In this document: piece by piece, positions 16,662 to 27,934 of the stretch | Numbering within the stretch: the stretch's first letter is position 1 | Layout: each line of letters opens with the position of its first letter | NCBI RefSeq assembly: GCF_964340395.1 | Contig: NC_135549.1 | Coordinates: 25,962,342-26,026,341, forward strand | Source of the DNA: Glandiceps talaboti | Taxonomy: Eukaryota; Hemichordata; Enteropneusta; Spengelidae | Reading direction: 5' to 3' | Length of the DNA stretch: 64,000 bases | The notes under the pieces: generated by a model | The model's input: only the letters and a program-made list of their open reading frames with translations | Told to the model about the DNA's origin: nothing | The model's database searches: none | Program-made: the position numbers and the translations under genes

Positions 16662-18290
16662 CTCCCAGAAGAGACTACAGTCAAGGCTAGCAAGCTTCGT
16701 AAAGAGGGCCTCGGCCCTACCCGAATCGATATAGCTAACACATATATTGGCAGTATTGAATCATTCTACGCCTACGGGACATAACTACATGATATACACT
16801 AATAAGTGGATGATGGGGGTGATGTAGACACCAGTAAAATATCAAATATGGCATCACTTGGAATTCAAAGGAATAAACACTCACTGTATATGGTATGATA
16901 ATCTGTCCGGAACAGGAAAAATGAAAATAATATAAACTGTTATGTCTGAAGACTCCCACACTAAGTAATAATATATTATCGGTGTTTTGTATAATAATAA
17001 TAACACACCTAAATCTAACCTATTACTGAAAATAAATATTATAGTGATATTTCAGTTTCATCGCATGTATTGATGTTGTTCATGCATGTCGACTGTATAT
17101 ACACATTCTTTCCTTTGTGTGATAAATTGATTCACCAGGACCGGGATTGGGGGCTTGAAGAAGAACTGTTTAGATTTGACATAACCGAACAACACCGTGA
17201 CAACGGCACATTTGGTCATAAAACAAGGCGTTATATGAATGCAGCTTTGACTATTACAGTATGCCTTCGGGGCCTACTTCAACACTGTAACATTCCAGAA
17301 CAGACATTTCGTCATCTGGTTTAACTTTCGAAATTCTACTCTTTACTGGATAGCTAACACACACAGTGTGTATACGATTACAAATACATAAACTCACGAG
17401 AAATTTCGCAGATCTGAAACCCAGAATACCAAAACTTGAACGCACCGAGTCAATGGTAACATAGATTACAACATGATTCATGTTTGAATTTTTTTTTAAT
17501 TAATGCTATTGTAATTCGAACTTGTATAATATTTGATCTCAGAAAGTTATCTGTGGGATGTTTTGTTTTTACTGCTGGAGGTTGTTATTTGAATAACCTC
17601 GTCTTCCAGTACTAGCTCATTTAATATCACACGTGAGCGAGCTTAGCTCGTTCCGCCCCATTCTCGTGACCTCCACCACCACTGCGTTTCATTGATTCAT
17701 ACCAATGAAAAGAAAGCTGCACAAACGGTGGGCACCGAATATTATTAGAACAGCTATTTTGTTTGTCTCTTTCTTTCGCTAAACAAGAATACGTCTCTCA
17801 TAGAGCGATAATAGAAGAGGTGAAAGGTTCATGAGACAGGGTGCCACAGAAAACCGACATCAAGCTTTTATTATGGCCTTTTGACCTTTTAAATTTTTTT
17901 TCTTCTAAAATACTGTTTATTAGTTTCAAGGAAAATCTACAAAACTACGAATCGGTTCCTCGAGAAAACGTAGTATGGTGGGGGAAATGATGTCATTTAT
18001 AAATAAAGGATAAACGTTTTATTTATAACTACCAGCCTTCCCCGAGCCTCGTCCGTTGTTCGTTCTCTTTGCATTGGTAGTTCTTTGTTCGGACGACCTA
18101 AATAAATAAGTAACCCTTGGTAATCGGGTTGACTGTACAATGACAAATTGTGTACATGTGCTCACTACTCTGACGCGTCATTCCATTCAAGAGGTAGATT
18201 TATGGACGGGGTTCGCGGTTCTAGAGTTCGATGCCTCTATTTCATTTCCCCTTCGTGGTATATCGACTGACACCGTCGACAGATGCGCAG
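16662..18290. other. Gene-free stretch upstream of the large ORF
   Basis: No exon or repeat recognised. Any distal promoter elements of the ORF at 18826 would lie here. A TTTATAAATAAA-type AT-rich site occurs near 18000. Confidence 0.5.
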
Positions 18291-18297
18291 TATAAAG
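18291..18297 (+). promoter_or_regulatory. Possible TATA box upstream of the large ORF
   Basis: TATAAAG lies 529 bp upstream of the ATG, in a GC-richer stretch (CGCAG before it, CCCCACG after it) than the AT-rich surroundings. A start site near 18320 would give a 5' leader of about 500 bases. A second, weaker TATAAG occurs near 18451. In so AT-rich a region TATA matches are common, so this is only a candidate. Confidence 0.25.
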
Positions 18298-18825
18298 AAT
18301 CCCCACGTAGCACGGTAGTTGACGGTGGTAATCACACCAAACATCTCGTAATATCATACCATGAACTTTCGTAAGTTATTGCATCGCGTAGTCGCCCCAT
18401 TCTGATGTGAAGCGTTCTTTGTACCAGGTTCACGAAGTTCACCAGTGTTTATAAGAGGAGAGGTCGGGCGATAACGATACACCAATCAGTTAGACATCGT
18501 AACCAAGTACTGGTCACCGATACGATTACAAGATCTTATCAAATTAACCGTTGACAGAGTTTCTTCCTAGATCCATACCCATTTATATCGTCAAGACTGT
18601 CGGGCCCGGTCGTCATCTCTGCTGATCATCTTTTTGGCTCTAGGCCAAGGTGAACCACTTATTGGACAATCTAATTTGCGAGGGAAAACAGGCCTATGAT
18701 AGACAGCTATTGTCGATACCGGTATACCAACACACCGATATACAAAAGTATTAAACAATCGATCCGTCTTACGCCAAGAGAACAGATATATCCCAGCTGT
18801 TGCAGTTCAGACAGAGAAACTAAAT
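18298..18825 (+). other. Probable 5' leader/proximal promoter of the large ORF
   Basis: This stretch has no microsatellites and a more balanced base composition than its surroundings. It carries an in-frame TAG at 18700-18702 that closes the frame before the ATG. No in-frame ATG lies between that stop and 18826. A splice acceptor within this stretch, for example the TTCAG near 18807, cannot be excluded. Confidence 0.3.
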
Positions 18826-20200
18826 ATGGAAATGGCGGGAAGTTATCGTGAAAGTGAAACCAGACCATTGGATTTATCAATTAAGAGAAATGAAACATCG
18901 ACACCACTGTCTGTGACAAACGATACGGAATACGATGGAAAATATACCAATGGCTCCAGGGCCACTTTTGCCAATCCCTGGAGGAGAGATTGGACTGTCT
19001 GGAACGCAAAGAAATCTCAGTCTTCACAGATTGAAGAAAGGGGTATGCCCAGAGACAGACACGATGTGAACGCATTACCGATTGAATATGCAAGCCGTAA
19101 TTTAGATGTCAAGAACGAGTCTTATTCGCCATATTCTTACAACCCTCAGGAACCCTACTTGCCTGCACAAGTTAGGAAACCCAAGGACGATTTATCTTGC
19201 GTGACTGAGGATCGAAGTAGCGTGGTCTTTCATAAACCACTGTCAATTCAATCACCCCCAAGTCCAGCTGCGAAACCACAACTCTCGCAAACTCAGTGTG
19301 TGAGTTTGCAGGATACTACATCACCACCGGCCAGCACGGCTACTCTTGTGAGCCCACAACAAACTGGTTCTCAATCACCTGAATCAGTCGGTCAAGAAGA
19401 ACCAAACGGACAATGGCATCAGTTCAAAGTTTCAGCGAACCCAAATGATGCCCCTTCCAATGTTAGGAAAAGAAAACACAAGGCGAAAACCTGGCAAGTA
19501 CCAGTCGGACACGATGAACGACCGATTCCCGTTTCAGTGACGATGATAGCACCAGACTCTGAGACAGAATCAGACACAAATTCAAAGATACAACATACAA
19601 TTAATGCGAATACATATGACGCGAATATCGAAGACGATTACAGGTCTGGTCGACCGCAGAAATCAGACCTTGATATCGCCAATTACGTAATGGATGACGC
19701 AACTCGTTCTATTTCTGCTTCAAAAACACCTTTGTTTGCTGCCGACAGAGGACCGGAAAGAAACCAAGGACGTCCGATCACCTGTCCAACAGAACAAAAG
19801 AATCAACATCAATCGCAAAACGATGACGTTTTACGGGCTCTTCTTACTGACCAAGACAAACAGCATCATCCAAGTCGACGACCGATCTATTATCATACAC
19901 AGCCTGACTTGAGACCAAATAATGGGCCACACGATATGATGAAGCAACAACCTAGTCTCCAGTTACCGTCAAAACAACGCGACCCTAGCATAAAACTGGA
20001 GCAGTTTAACAGTGTTCTTGTGTCCGAGTCTCGTCATCATCATCCTAACTTTAGACGGACTTATCTCGACCAAGATAAGGAACAGCAGCAACAACAACAG
20101 CAACAACAACAACAACAACAGCAGCAGCATCAGCAGCAGCATCAGCAACAACAACAACAACAACGTCATCATTATCCTCATCCTCATCATCATCATCATC

Positions 20201-20231
<31 letters not shown>

Positions 20232-22917
20232 GCAACAACAACAACAACAACAACAACAACATCATCATCATCAGCATCATCATCATCAACCACAACATCA
20301 GCAGCCATTGAGAAGAACGCCTTTACAAACGACTTCCAAAACACTACGTTTAACACCAACTCCTCGACCACGTGCAAGTTATCAAATAACAACGATATCC
20401 CCTGACGAAGTAAACGATTATAAAAATATTCTTCAAAGGGACGATGCTACTTTGATACCAGTTTATTTAGATGAAATGCAAGAAAAGACATCGATGCTTG
20501 TTTCGAGAGAGGGTTCATGCACCGAACTCAGAGCAGTCGTAATTGGACGGGCGCCCTCTACGGAAGCAGACATAAAGGAAGTTCCTCGCAGTGCTATAAT
20601 GAACAGCCTTGGAGCCCCTGTTCCGGTAAAGCAGTCAGGTGGCACGTCCAGTATACAAACAATAGTGAGGCCTACAATGGCTACTTCTATTCAGAGACAT
20701 AACGAGGACGGCCAGCGTGGTAGGAACGTTACCTCATGTTCTACTGACAGACAAAACATACCACGCATCATGCCATTGCCTGTATCAGATGCAAATCTCC
20801 ACGCGATAAGAGGTCATCGACCTCATCATATCCAGGGACCCCCAATGCAACGGACAAAAGTAAATCCAAGGAAAAGCATTCCAATCAAGAATGACGTAAT
20901 AAGAAAGTACAATCACATGCAAAACTTAAGATTTCAATCTCCACATACGGCAGGAAACTACCCTGTAGAATTTGATTCCGTAAAGCGAAACAGTGATATT
21001 TTGAATCGCGCTCCTGTTTGCGTCGGCCTTGCTACAAACGAACAAGATCTGAAGCGTGTCGGAATGGCTCGCGATCAAGAATACGTATATATAAACGGAG
21101 GAGCTAAAATGGAAAAGTTGAACCATTCTGATAGGTCTGGCTTGACTTCGTATCCTAGCAACGCCAAAGAACAGCAATCCGCACTGCAACCTCATATATC
21201 ACTACACGATACAGTTCACGGTTCTGACATTTCACGAAATATTCTGGAACAACTGAATAATCTCAGCGTGTCGAAGCTTTTAGAAATCCAACGAAGCTGG
21301 ACAAACAAACCGGAAAGTCATAGCGATAGTCAGCATAGAAAGCCCGTCACGCGTACACCAATTCACAACGATAAGAAACCGGATTGTTTGCCATTTGCAA
21401 CACCTGTAACCAGTGCCCCGCCAGACAACAACCCGCGGCCATTTTTCACCAAAATGCCAAACCAATTTCATCTGCTTCGGAATACATGCAACTCAACTTT
21501 ATTGAGGGCCGACGATGTCTGTGTAAAGACTGAATCATCGAATCAGGAAACACTATACCCCTCAAAACTATTACCAAATTCAATCATCTCAGACCAGAAA
21601 GAGGTAAGACCTACTATAAATTTACCTCATCTTTCGACAGGAGATGAAAAGGGGGAGAAAGTTAGCCACAGTATGGACATTCCTGAACAATGTACAAATC
21701 ACAGATCGCTACCACAAAAACAAAACTCGCATCTTGAAGAGACTATAATTGAAATGCATGATAGTACTGATCGACAAAGAGACACTGGTGCCAAAAAAGC
21801 AAAAGTTAATCCTGCGCTGAGAGACGCGTTAGATGCAAGGCTTTCTTCTGTAATATCAGCCAACGATAATTTACTTCAGGCTCATGAAGTACCAAGGAAA
21901 AGGCCATGGTCAAAGAAAGACTGGGGAAGTGGCGATGAATTCGACGAACCACCTGCCAAGTGCGCCCCCACAAGTCCACGTGAAGAAACAAAACAACATG
22001 CTCCCCTTCCCGTTCTTCGTCCCAGACCCCACGATGATATAATTCTGCCAACAGACAGTACGAAACAGGGAACTGTGTGTGTTGCTATGGACGTTGTTCA
22101 AGAGGAATCATGTACGCAACAATGTATAAATCCGCAGACCGCTGACATTAGTGTTATGCCAAAGACTGTATCTCCTATACAAGTACAAGGCAGAAGTGAG
22201 ACGGCGATATCGACCGCTACGACTAAACCACCGTTGCAAAGTGGTAAGTCATCGAAGGACTACTACTACTTGCCAAAGAAGAATAAATTTTGGCGACAAA
22301 GTACATATACCGAGACAGCACCTATAGTAACCGCTTCTACCACTGAGAATGTACGCGAAAGGAAAGAATCACAGCTTAGTGGGACGGCTGAGGCAACAAA
22401 AACCGAACTTGATCCCAGTAACTCTCCGTTTCCAGTTGTTGAAAAGAAAACGGACCCCGCCATGTCAACATCCGAGAAAAGCCAAACATTCACGGATTGG
22501 CTGAAGGAACAACTCTTAACCAACGATAGTGCAAACAAACATGCCAAGTCAAAAGAAATGCATCAGGAAACTGTCGACCAGCAATTGGAATTATTTAAAG
22601 GAGAAAAAGAAGAGTGTTCCCCCGGCCCCATAAGGACCGTGACGAAAGCGTTGAACGAGGAAAATAATAACATGGCAGGTATGATTCAAACAATGATTGA
22701 AGTCATTATGGAGACTCAACGCAAAAAAGTCGACACGAACGAGGACGCAGATCGGAACAACAACAACAACAACAATAACAACAACAACAACAAAGACAAA
22801 ACAAAACAACAAACTTCTCCAAGTTCACCAGGTATGAAAGTAATCCAAGGTCAAAATTATCCCCTCGGGTGGAATGACAATATGGAAAGCAGAAACGCAA
22901 TCACTTACAAACAGTAA
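18826..22917 (+). CDS. Q/H-rich putative nuclear co-regulator with CtBP-binding (PLDLS) and LxxLL motifs
   Basis: This is a 1363-residue open frame without introns and the only long ORF in the window. The start is the first in-frame ATG after an in-frame TAG at 18700-18702, and its context is good (A at -3, G at +4). Visible motifs in order: PLDLS at 14-18 (the CtBP-recruitment class PxDLS); VKNE at 95-98; basic RKRKHKAK at 214-221; LRALL at 336-340 (LxxLL nuclear-receptor box); IKLE at 389-392; a mixed Q/H tract at 420-493; a leucine-rich helix-like stretch at about 804-825; VKTE at 900-903; AKKAKV at 989-994; RKRPWSKK at 1024-1031; W-L-K-E-Q-L-L at 1225-1231; and N x12 at 1311-1322. VKNE, IKLE and VKTE fit the SUMO consensus psi-K-x-E. 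I see no zinc finger, homeodomain, bZIP, signal peptide or membrane segment. The combination is known from vertebrate co-repressors such as NRIP1/RIP140 and LCOR, and NRIP1 also has a single coding exon, but I see no alignable homology to either. Role (inferred): nuclear transcriptional co-repressor. The coding reality is well supported by length. The function is inferred from motifs only, and the 3' end may be an unspliced read-through. Confidence 0.85.
18865..18879 (+). other. CtBP-binding motif PLDLS (codons 14-18)
   Basis: Codons 14-18 of the large ORF read P-L-D-L-S, followed by I-K-R. PxDLS peptides bind the hydrophobic cleft of CtBP co-repressors, and flanking basic residues are common. 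The position, 13 residues from the N-terminus in a disordered context, would be accessible. The motif match is seen; the interaction is inferred. Confidence 0.6.
19831..19845 (+). other. LxxLL nuclear-receptor box (codons 336-340)
   Basis: Codons 336-340 read L-R-A-L-L, preceded by D-D-V and followed by T-D-Q-D. LxxLL helices dock on the AF2 groove of ligand-bound nuclear receptors, and the flanks resemble those of p160 co-activator boxes. A single LxxLL can arise by chance in a 1363-residue protein, so this is suggestive only. Confidence 0.4.
20083..20304 (+). repeat. In-frame CAA/CAG/CAT repeat encoding poly-Q/H tract
   Basis: Codons 420-493 are almost entirely Gln (mostly CAA, some CAG) and His (CAT), in blocks of Q, then QQQH repeats, an R-H-H-Y-P-H-P-H stretch, a long Q run and a final H/Q block. 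The CAA/CAG mixture shows this is not a pure CAG expansion. The reverse strand gives poly-Leu, poly-Val and poly-Asp open frames, which are artefacts of this repeat. Q/H tracts are frequent in transcriptional regulators and are prone to length polymorphism. Confidence 0.9.
22676..22681 (+). promoter_or_regulatory. Candidate splice donor CAG|GTATGA (first of two)
   Basis: CAG at 22676-22678 is followed by GTATGA. This matches the animal 5' splice-site consensus (MAG|GTRAGT) at most positions. If used, the ORF would be cut about 80 codons before its stop and joined to an exon not recognised in this window. A near-identical site lies 153 bp downstream. It may be unused. Confidence 0.2.
22756..22791 (+). 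repeat. AAC repeat encoding N x12
   Basis: Twelve asparagine codons (eleven AAC, one AAT) lie at codons 1311-1322, close to the C-terminus of the large ORF. They are followed by a Lys/Gln-rich stretch. This is a low-complexity linker. Confidence 0.9.
22829..22834 (+). promoter_or_regulatory. Candidate splice donor CAG|GTATGA (second of two)
   Basis: CAG at 22829-22831 is followed by GTATGA, right after the codons for S-P-S-S-P. Use of this site would leave phase 1 within a glycine codon and would make the last 28 codons of the ORF intronic. Those last codons are less repetitive in style than the preceding protein. No acceptor or downstream exon was identified. Confidence 0.25.
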
Positions 22918-24880
22918 CTAACATTCCGCGATATTTTGACTTTTGAGTGAGATGTCACCCGAAAGCCATTTTCAAAACATTTCCAAATATTTTCAAAAAA
23001 AAATATTTCAGAATATAGCAAACGTTTTTATTGTATCTCGACAACACTTTAGTAAATGATTATACTGAGAATATCATTTCCAGAAAGACCAATGAAAAAT
23101 TACTATTAAATAGTGAGTCGATATATTATAATAAGCAGAACTATTTTGTATTGTTCATACTGTGGAAATTCCCAAATATATCCATCTGTTCCCAAATGTG
23201 ATATGTCAACTGCAGTTGCTTTGAAGTCAAACTCAGAAATGAGATATATGATATGACGATATTTGTATTCTCAAGAACTTTACTTTAAAGGGGCACAAGC
23301 TGAGTTTATATATTTTGGGGGAAATACCCCCCCCCCCTCCATATTCAAAAGGTGTCCACAGCACTGAAGCACACTTGTACTTAATCAATTGCAATTGGCT
23401 GAACTTAATCCAGTGGTATTAAGATATAACTTATAAACAATCCGATGACGTAATTTATCATACACGGGAAAATGTCGAGGAAATTTGGAATCCCAACTAT
23501 ACGAGCAATTGTTCTGATAATGCCAGAAGGCAATCATATACGGTACGCTTTTAACATCGACATTGTACTAGAAGAGTTTAAAGTGTTTTATGTATTTTAC
23601 TTCTGTAAAAACATAATTATAATCTCAGCATGTGTCCCTTTAATAACATAAAAGTTCAACACGGGTGTCATTATACCATGTGTACACATGTATCGGTTTG
23701 TGACAGCTCGTTTCAAATAGGCCTAATATATAAATGTGACATACTTTATATAGCTTAGATGCCACAAACAATAACTTTTTATCGTCTTTTAAAAGAACAA
23801 GGCTCAGTACATGACAGTTTTTTTCTGTTTCCTATATTTTGGTACTATAACCATTCTCACATGATAATAACTGTATATGGGTGACATCAGAATTGGTCCT
23901 ATACAACCATGGCATTTTTTCTCCTGCGACCGATACGATAAATGATGACTTTGGTTTATTTAGTGAACTGTGTCTTTATGTCGAAAACGTTGTCATAAAT
24001 TCTACACCATTTCTAGTCAGTTTTTTAATACAATATGTACAATTGGTAACAAAGTACTAGTACTATAACTTGTAAAGTTGAACGACAAATTGTAACACGC
24101 CACGATGTGGGAAATTTGACGTGATTGTACGACGAATTCTGATCAATGTTTAATCAAGGAATTTTTTGGGCCGACGAACCATTCATTGAAGTGACTGTAA
24201 ATGGTGAACATTTGCTATAATTTTTGTCCGAAACGTTACGTTTATAATTATGCTAAATGAAGCTTGACTTAAATCTATTTTCTTGACATTTATATTCGAG
24301 AGGTCTGGTCGTGGCTAACTTGTATGACTTGAGTCGTCATCAGACAATACGTTCTTAGATTTGAACACAGGTAATATATAATTTATAAACTCAGCGAATG
24401 AACCAACGAACAAGTTACTGAAATACACGTTATATCATGGTGTTGTGTTCAGTGTCAGCAACCCGATGAACCAATCAATTACAACATATACCCGTTCATA
24501 TGTTGCCATAACGGTTTTGTCGACATTGACTGACATGACACATCCGACAACGTAATTATGTATTGCTGGTAAATTGTTTCGAATCCGGGTAGTTCAGTAA
24601 ACATATCTCATGTCGACGTTGTCAACGTTCTGAAATTCCAAACTGCTATGACAAATGTATCAACAATGCTTCAGTAAGTAAAATGACGTTAAATTAATAA
24701 CAACTAAAAATACAAAGTAATCATAGAAATCAGAAAATGTATCAGAAGGGGGGATGAGGAAACATCAGAAATTGAAATTATGTAATTTAACATGTTTTAA
24801 GTTTAAACATAAAATACTCAATACCCTACATCTCATCAGCATATCGAGATGTTGTACTAAAAAATAGATCGTCTATTCCG

Positions 24881-24930
<50 letters not shown>

Positions 24931-27763
24931 ATTCTTTTCTGCAAGAATACACCAATGGTTTGATAGTACTGTACACCGTTTTTGATAACTTATTTTCGAT
25001 TATTTGTAGAACATATCAAAAACCACAAAGAATGTTATGGTGTTTACACATATGAGAGAACGTTTGTTTTAGATACAATATTTCTGTGAATGTCTGCTCG
25101 CAGATCTTTCCTTGCCCATCTTAATTTTAAGAATATCCATACCAGAATATCCACAGTTCGAAATTTCAATTTACCATTTCCTCTCATGATAAGGGTTAAT
25201 ACTTAAAGATCATTTGAATTAATTTTCAAGTGATGCCAGTGTTTGTATTTTATACTTTTTCTTTCTCATGGCCACTTCGCAGTGAAATCCTTCAGACAGA
25301 TTGTGCCACAGACTTGTTACTTGTCTGTGATTGTGTCAATCAGATTACAAAGGAATGCCTTATTAAATCAAACTTTTGGACTCGAAAAATATTACCCAGT
25401 ATCGTAAATTGTGAGTGTTTTTGCATTTTTCAGTGAACAAAAACACAAATGAAAATTTGGACATTCCGTTGACCAGTATGGCCAAGTTTATTTAGTCAAT
25501 TTCCTTGTATCCTACGATAAAAGTATCTTTCACTCGCCATGTACTTTAACTCGACGATAAGTTATTTTTGTGTAGACTTTAAATTTTAGGATCATGATTT
25601 AAGTGTGATTACAAAGTTAACGTTGAAAGATGTGGGGTATCACATGGAGTGCGCCACAGACGATGGAGTTGTGTCGCTGAACTTTAATTTGAACTAGAAG
25701 ACTTTTTTACGGTCATTTGTCATTTATCTGGATTTCCTAAACTATGCCTTAAGATTGTAAATATACTGTAACTGAAGTCCTGTACAGAGACCTGTTTTAT
25801 ACTGTACTGTACTGTACTTTTAGCGAGGAAGTATATAAAAGGTTTTGAAGCAATAGCGTCACTTTTGTTGAAACTTTTGATTTGGTTCGTCACAATGTAA
25901 AGATGAAGCCCACATTTTGCTATCTCCCACTGTTGTGAAGGAGTTATTGATCGAAAGAGCGAGTGATTTACAGATGCGGTGTGGAGCAGGTAAATAAGTG
26001 TTTAAATTTGTGCGTGCGTGCGTGCGTGCTTGTACGTGTGTGCATACATGTGTGTGTGTGGGGGGGGGGGCGTATTTGCAGGTAGCCCACAGATGCTGTT
26101 CGTCGGAAAAGCCAGGCCCCTAAATTTGGTTACACAATGAGACCAACTTGGAAAACTTCATCGCAAAGGCGACGGAAAGAGTGTCATAATACCTTTCTAC
26201 TTAGTAGCCCTGAAAGGATACAAGTATGGACGATGAGAAAAATATTGGTTTTAGGTTTTGAGTTAGGACAACGAGACAAATGTTGGTACCGTTGTTTAAG
26301 TTTTGAGTTAAAGTTTATTGACTCGTGGGAATACCCATTCATTGATTCATGCGCTTGGAAAAAATGAAAACAGCGTTACCACAGAAGACGTACACATGCA
26401 AATATTTATCTCAAAGACGTGCATTATCATTTTACGTGACGTGAAAGTTTGGTAATGTAGTGCATGATGGGTAATTCAAGAGGATACATTGTTACGGATT
26501 CGGAATGAGATCACTTCCTGATCAAAATGTGAGATCAATCATGACGTTTGATCTGTCCAGTCGTAGAGGGCACAGTTTACAAAATAACGCACAGGAGACA
26601 CCTGTTGATTTCAACAGATTTTGATGGCTGGGCGAATTTTGGAACATTTCCCAGGACGAGGGTTAGTGATTAGGAAAGGGGACATATGGGTCTGCTAAAC
26701 AAGACGATTTGAATTGGTTTACTAAATAGTATCATGATATGGATTGTTGTCTCAGATTTCATCCCCACACTAGGAGTAAATAACACTTTCGTCTAATTTT
26801 GTTTGAAACTCAGTTTTGCACATTTTAAGTCCGAATTCGGATTAGGGTCGAATTAGGGTCGAATTTCAGGTGAGTACAACAGTTGTCTCACTAGCAGAGC
26901 AATAGAACAAGTTAATTCAGAACCAAAGACTAATTCTATTTAATCTTCGTGGCTTCCCAAAATAAGATATTACAAATGTGAGAGTTGGTATTGAATCGTT
27001 GGCCTTTTAAAAGACTCGGGCCGAATGTTTTGTCACGTAGCATTTCAATGAAGTCCTATTACATGACAATGACAATGACAATACACAGAAATACCATATG
27101 CGAAGTGAAATAAAATGAATTAAATGTGTTTATAAAGCCCACAACGAGCACTAGGTTGTATACTTTACGAAGAGATTTCATTAAAAGATAACGTAATCAC
27201 ATCAAAGTAGAACCAAGTTTAACAATATTAATGACGTGATGATATCACTAAATCAATACATACGGCAATATTTTGTGATCATGATATTTCTTCAATATAT
27301 ATAGTGATATCTATATATATTGTTTCTGTTCTGATTTCACAAATTAATTGTCTCGGAAAAATAAAACTGGACAATTCTATGTTACAGCGCCGCTGTGTGA
27401 GTAGTGATGACGCCCCCAATGGTCAAGATGAGATGTCCGACATGAACACGGAATCCCTAGACATTCTTTTTAAAATCCCAAACACTTGTCAGCGACATTT
27501 GTCTAAACTGGCACATTCAATCTTCTCGGTCGCCGTATCCAGGAGACCATTTGCCCTATGACCCCAGTCGGGGAAGTGGTTGATGACGCTCGGGAAAGGG
27601 AGAAATCTCCGCTGATCAGAGTTAATGATAAATGTAACATTAGTGCGATAATGTAAAGGGGCAAATTGACAATATTCCTTCCATTAAAGCAATCCTTTAT
27701 ACTGCTGCAGTAGACAGGGGCGATATCAAGGAAAGTAAACGCTCTGTCTGTCTTGTCATTGCT
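22918..27763. other. Gene-free stretch 3' of the large ORF
   Basis: Contains the putative 3' UTR just after the stop (from 22918), but I found no convincing AATAAA with context in the first few hundred bases. Features: C-run at about 23329-23337, (CAA)n at 24880-24930, and a GCGT/GT stretch with a G-run around 26010-26070. No downstream exon is recognised. Confidence 0.5.
24880..24930. repeat. (ACA)n microsatellite
   Basis: Perfect trinucleotide array of about 17 units. Confidence 0.95.
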
Positions 27764-27934
27764 GTACGTAGACTACGAACCATGGCTTGTCGGCTCTGCA
27801 GGCCATGTTAGTACTATACGTTGACTCCGATGCATGGCTTGTTGTTTCCAGGCCATGTTGTACATTGACTCCGAACCATGGCTTGTCGCTTATCCAGGCC
27901 ACGTTGTACACCGATTTCGAATCATGACTTGTCC
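27764..27934. repeat. Minisatellite with CATGGC/GGCCATG units, ~45-52-bp period, ~3.5 copies
   Basis: Repeated blocks GACTCCGAACCATGGCTTGT and CCAGGCCATGTTGTAC recur with starts near 27771, 27823, 27867 and 27912. Each unit holds CATGGC and GGCCATG, which can pair, so every unit could form a small hairpin. The last copy is the most diverged. Confidence 0.9.

Noticed and set aside
19969-20392. Minus-strand poly-L/M and poly-V/D ORFs and a plus-strand poly-N ORF in another frame
   Set aside because: Shadow frames of the Q/H-coding repeat in the large ORF.
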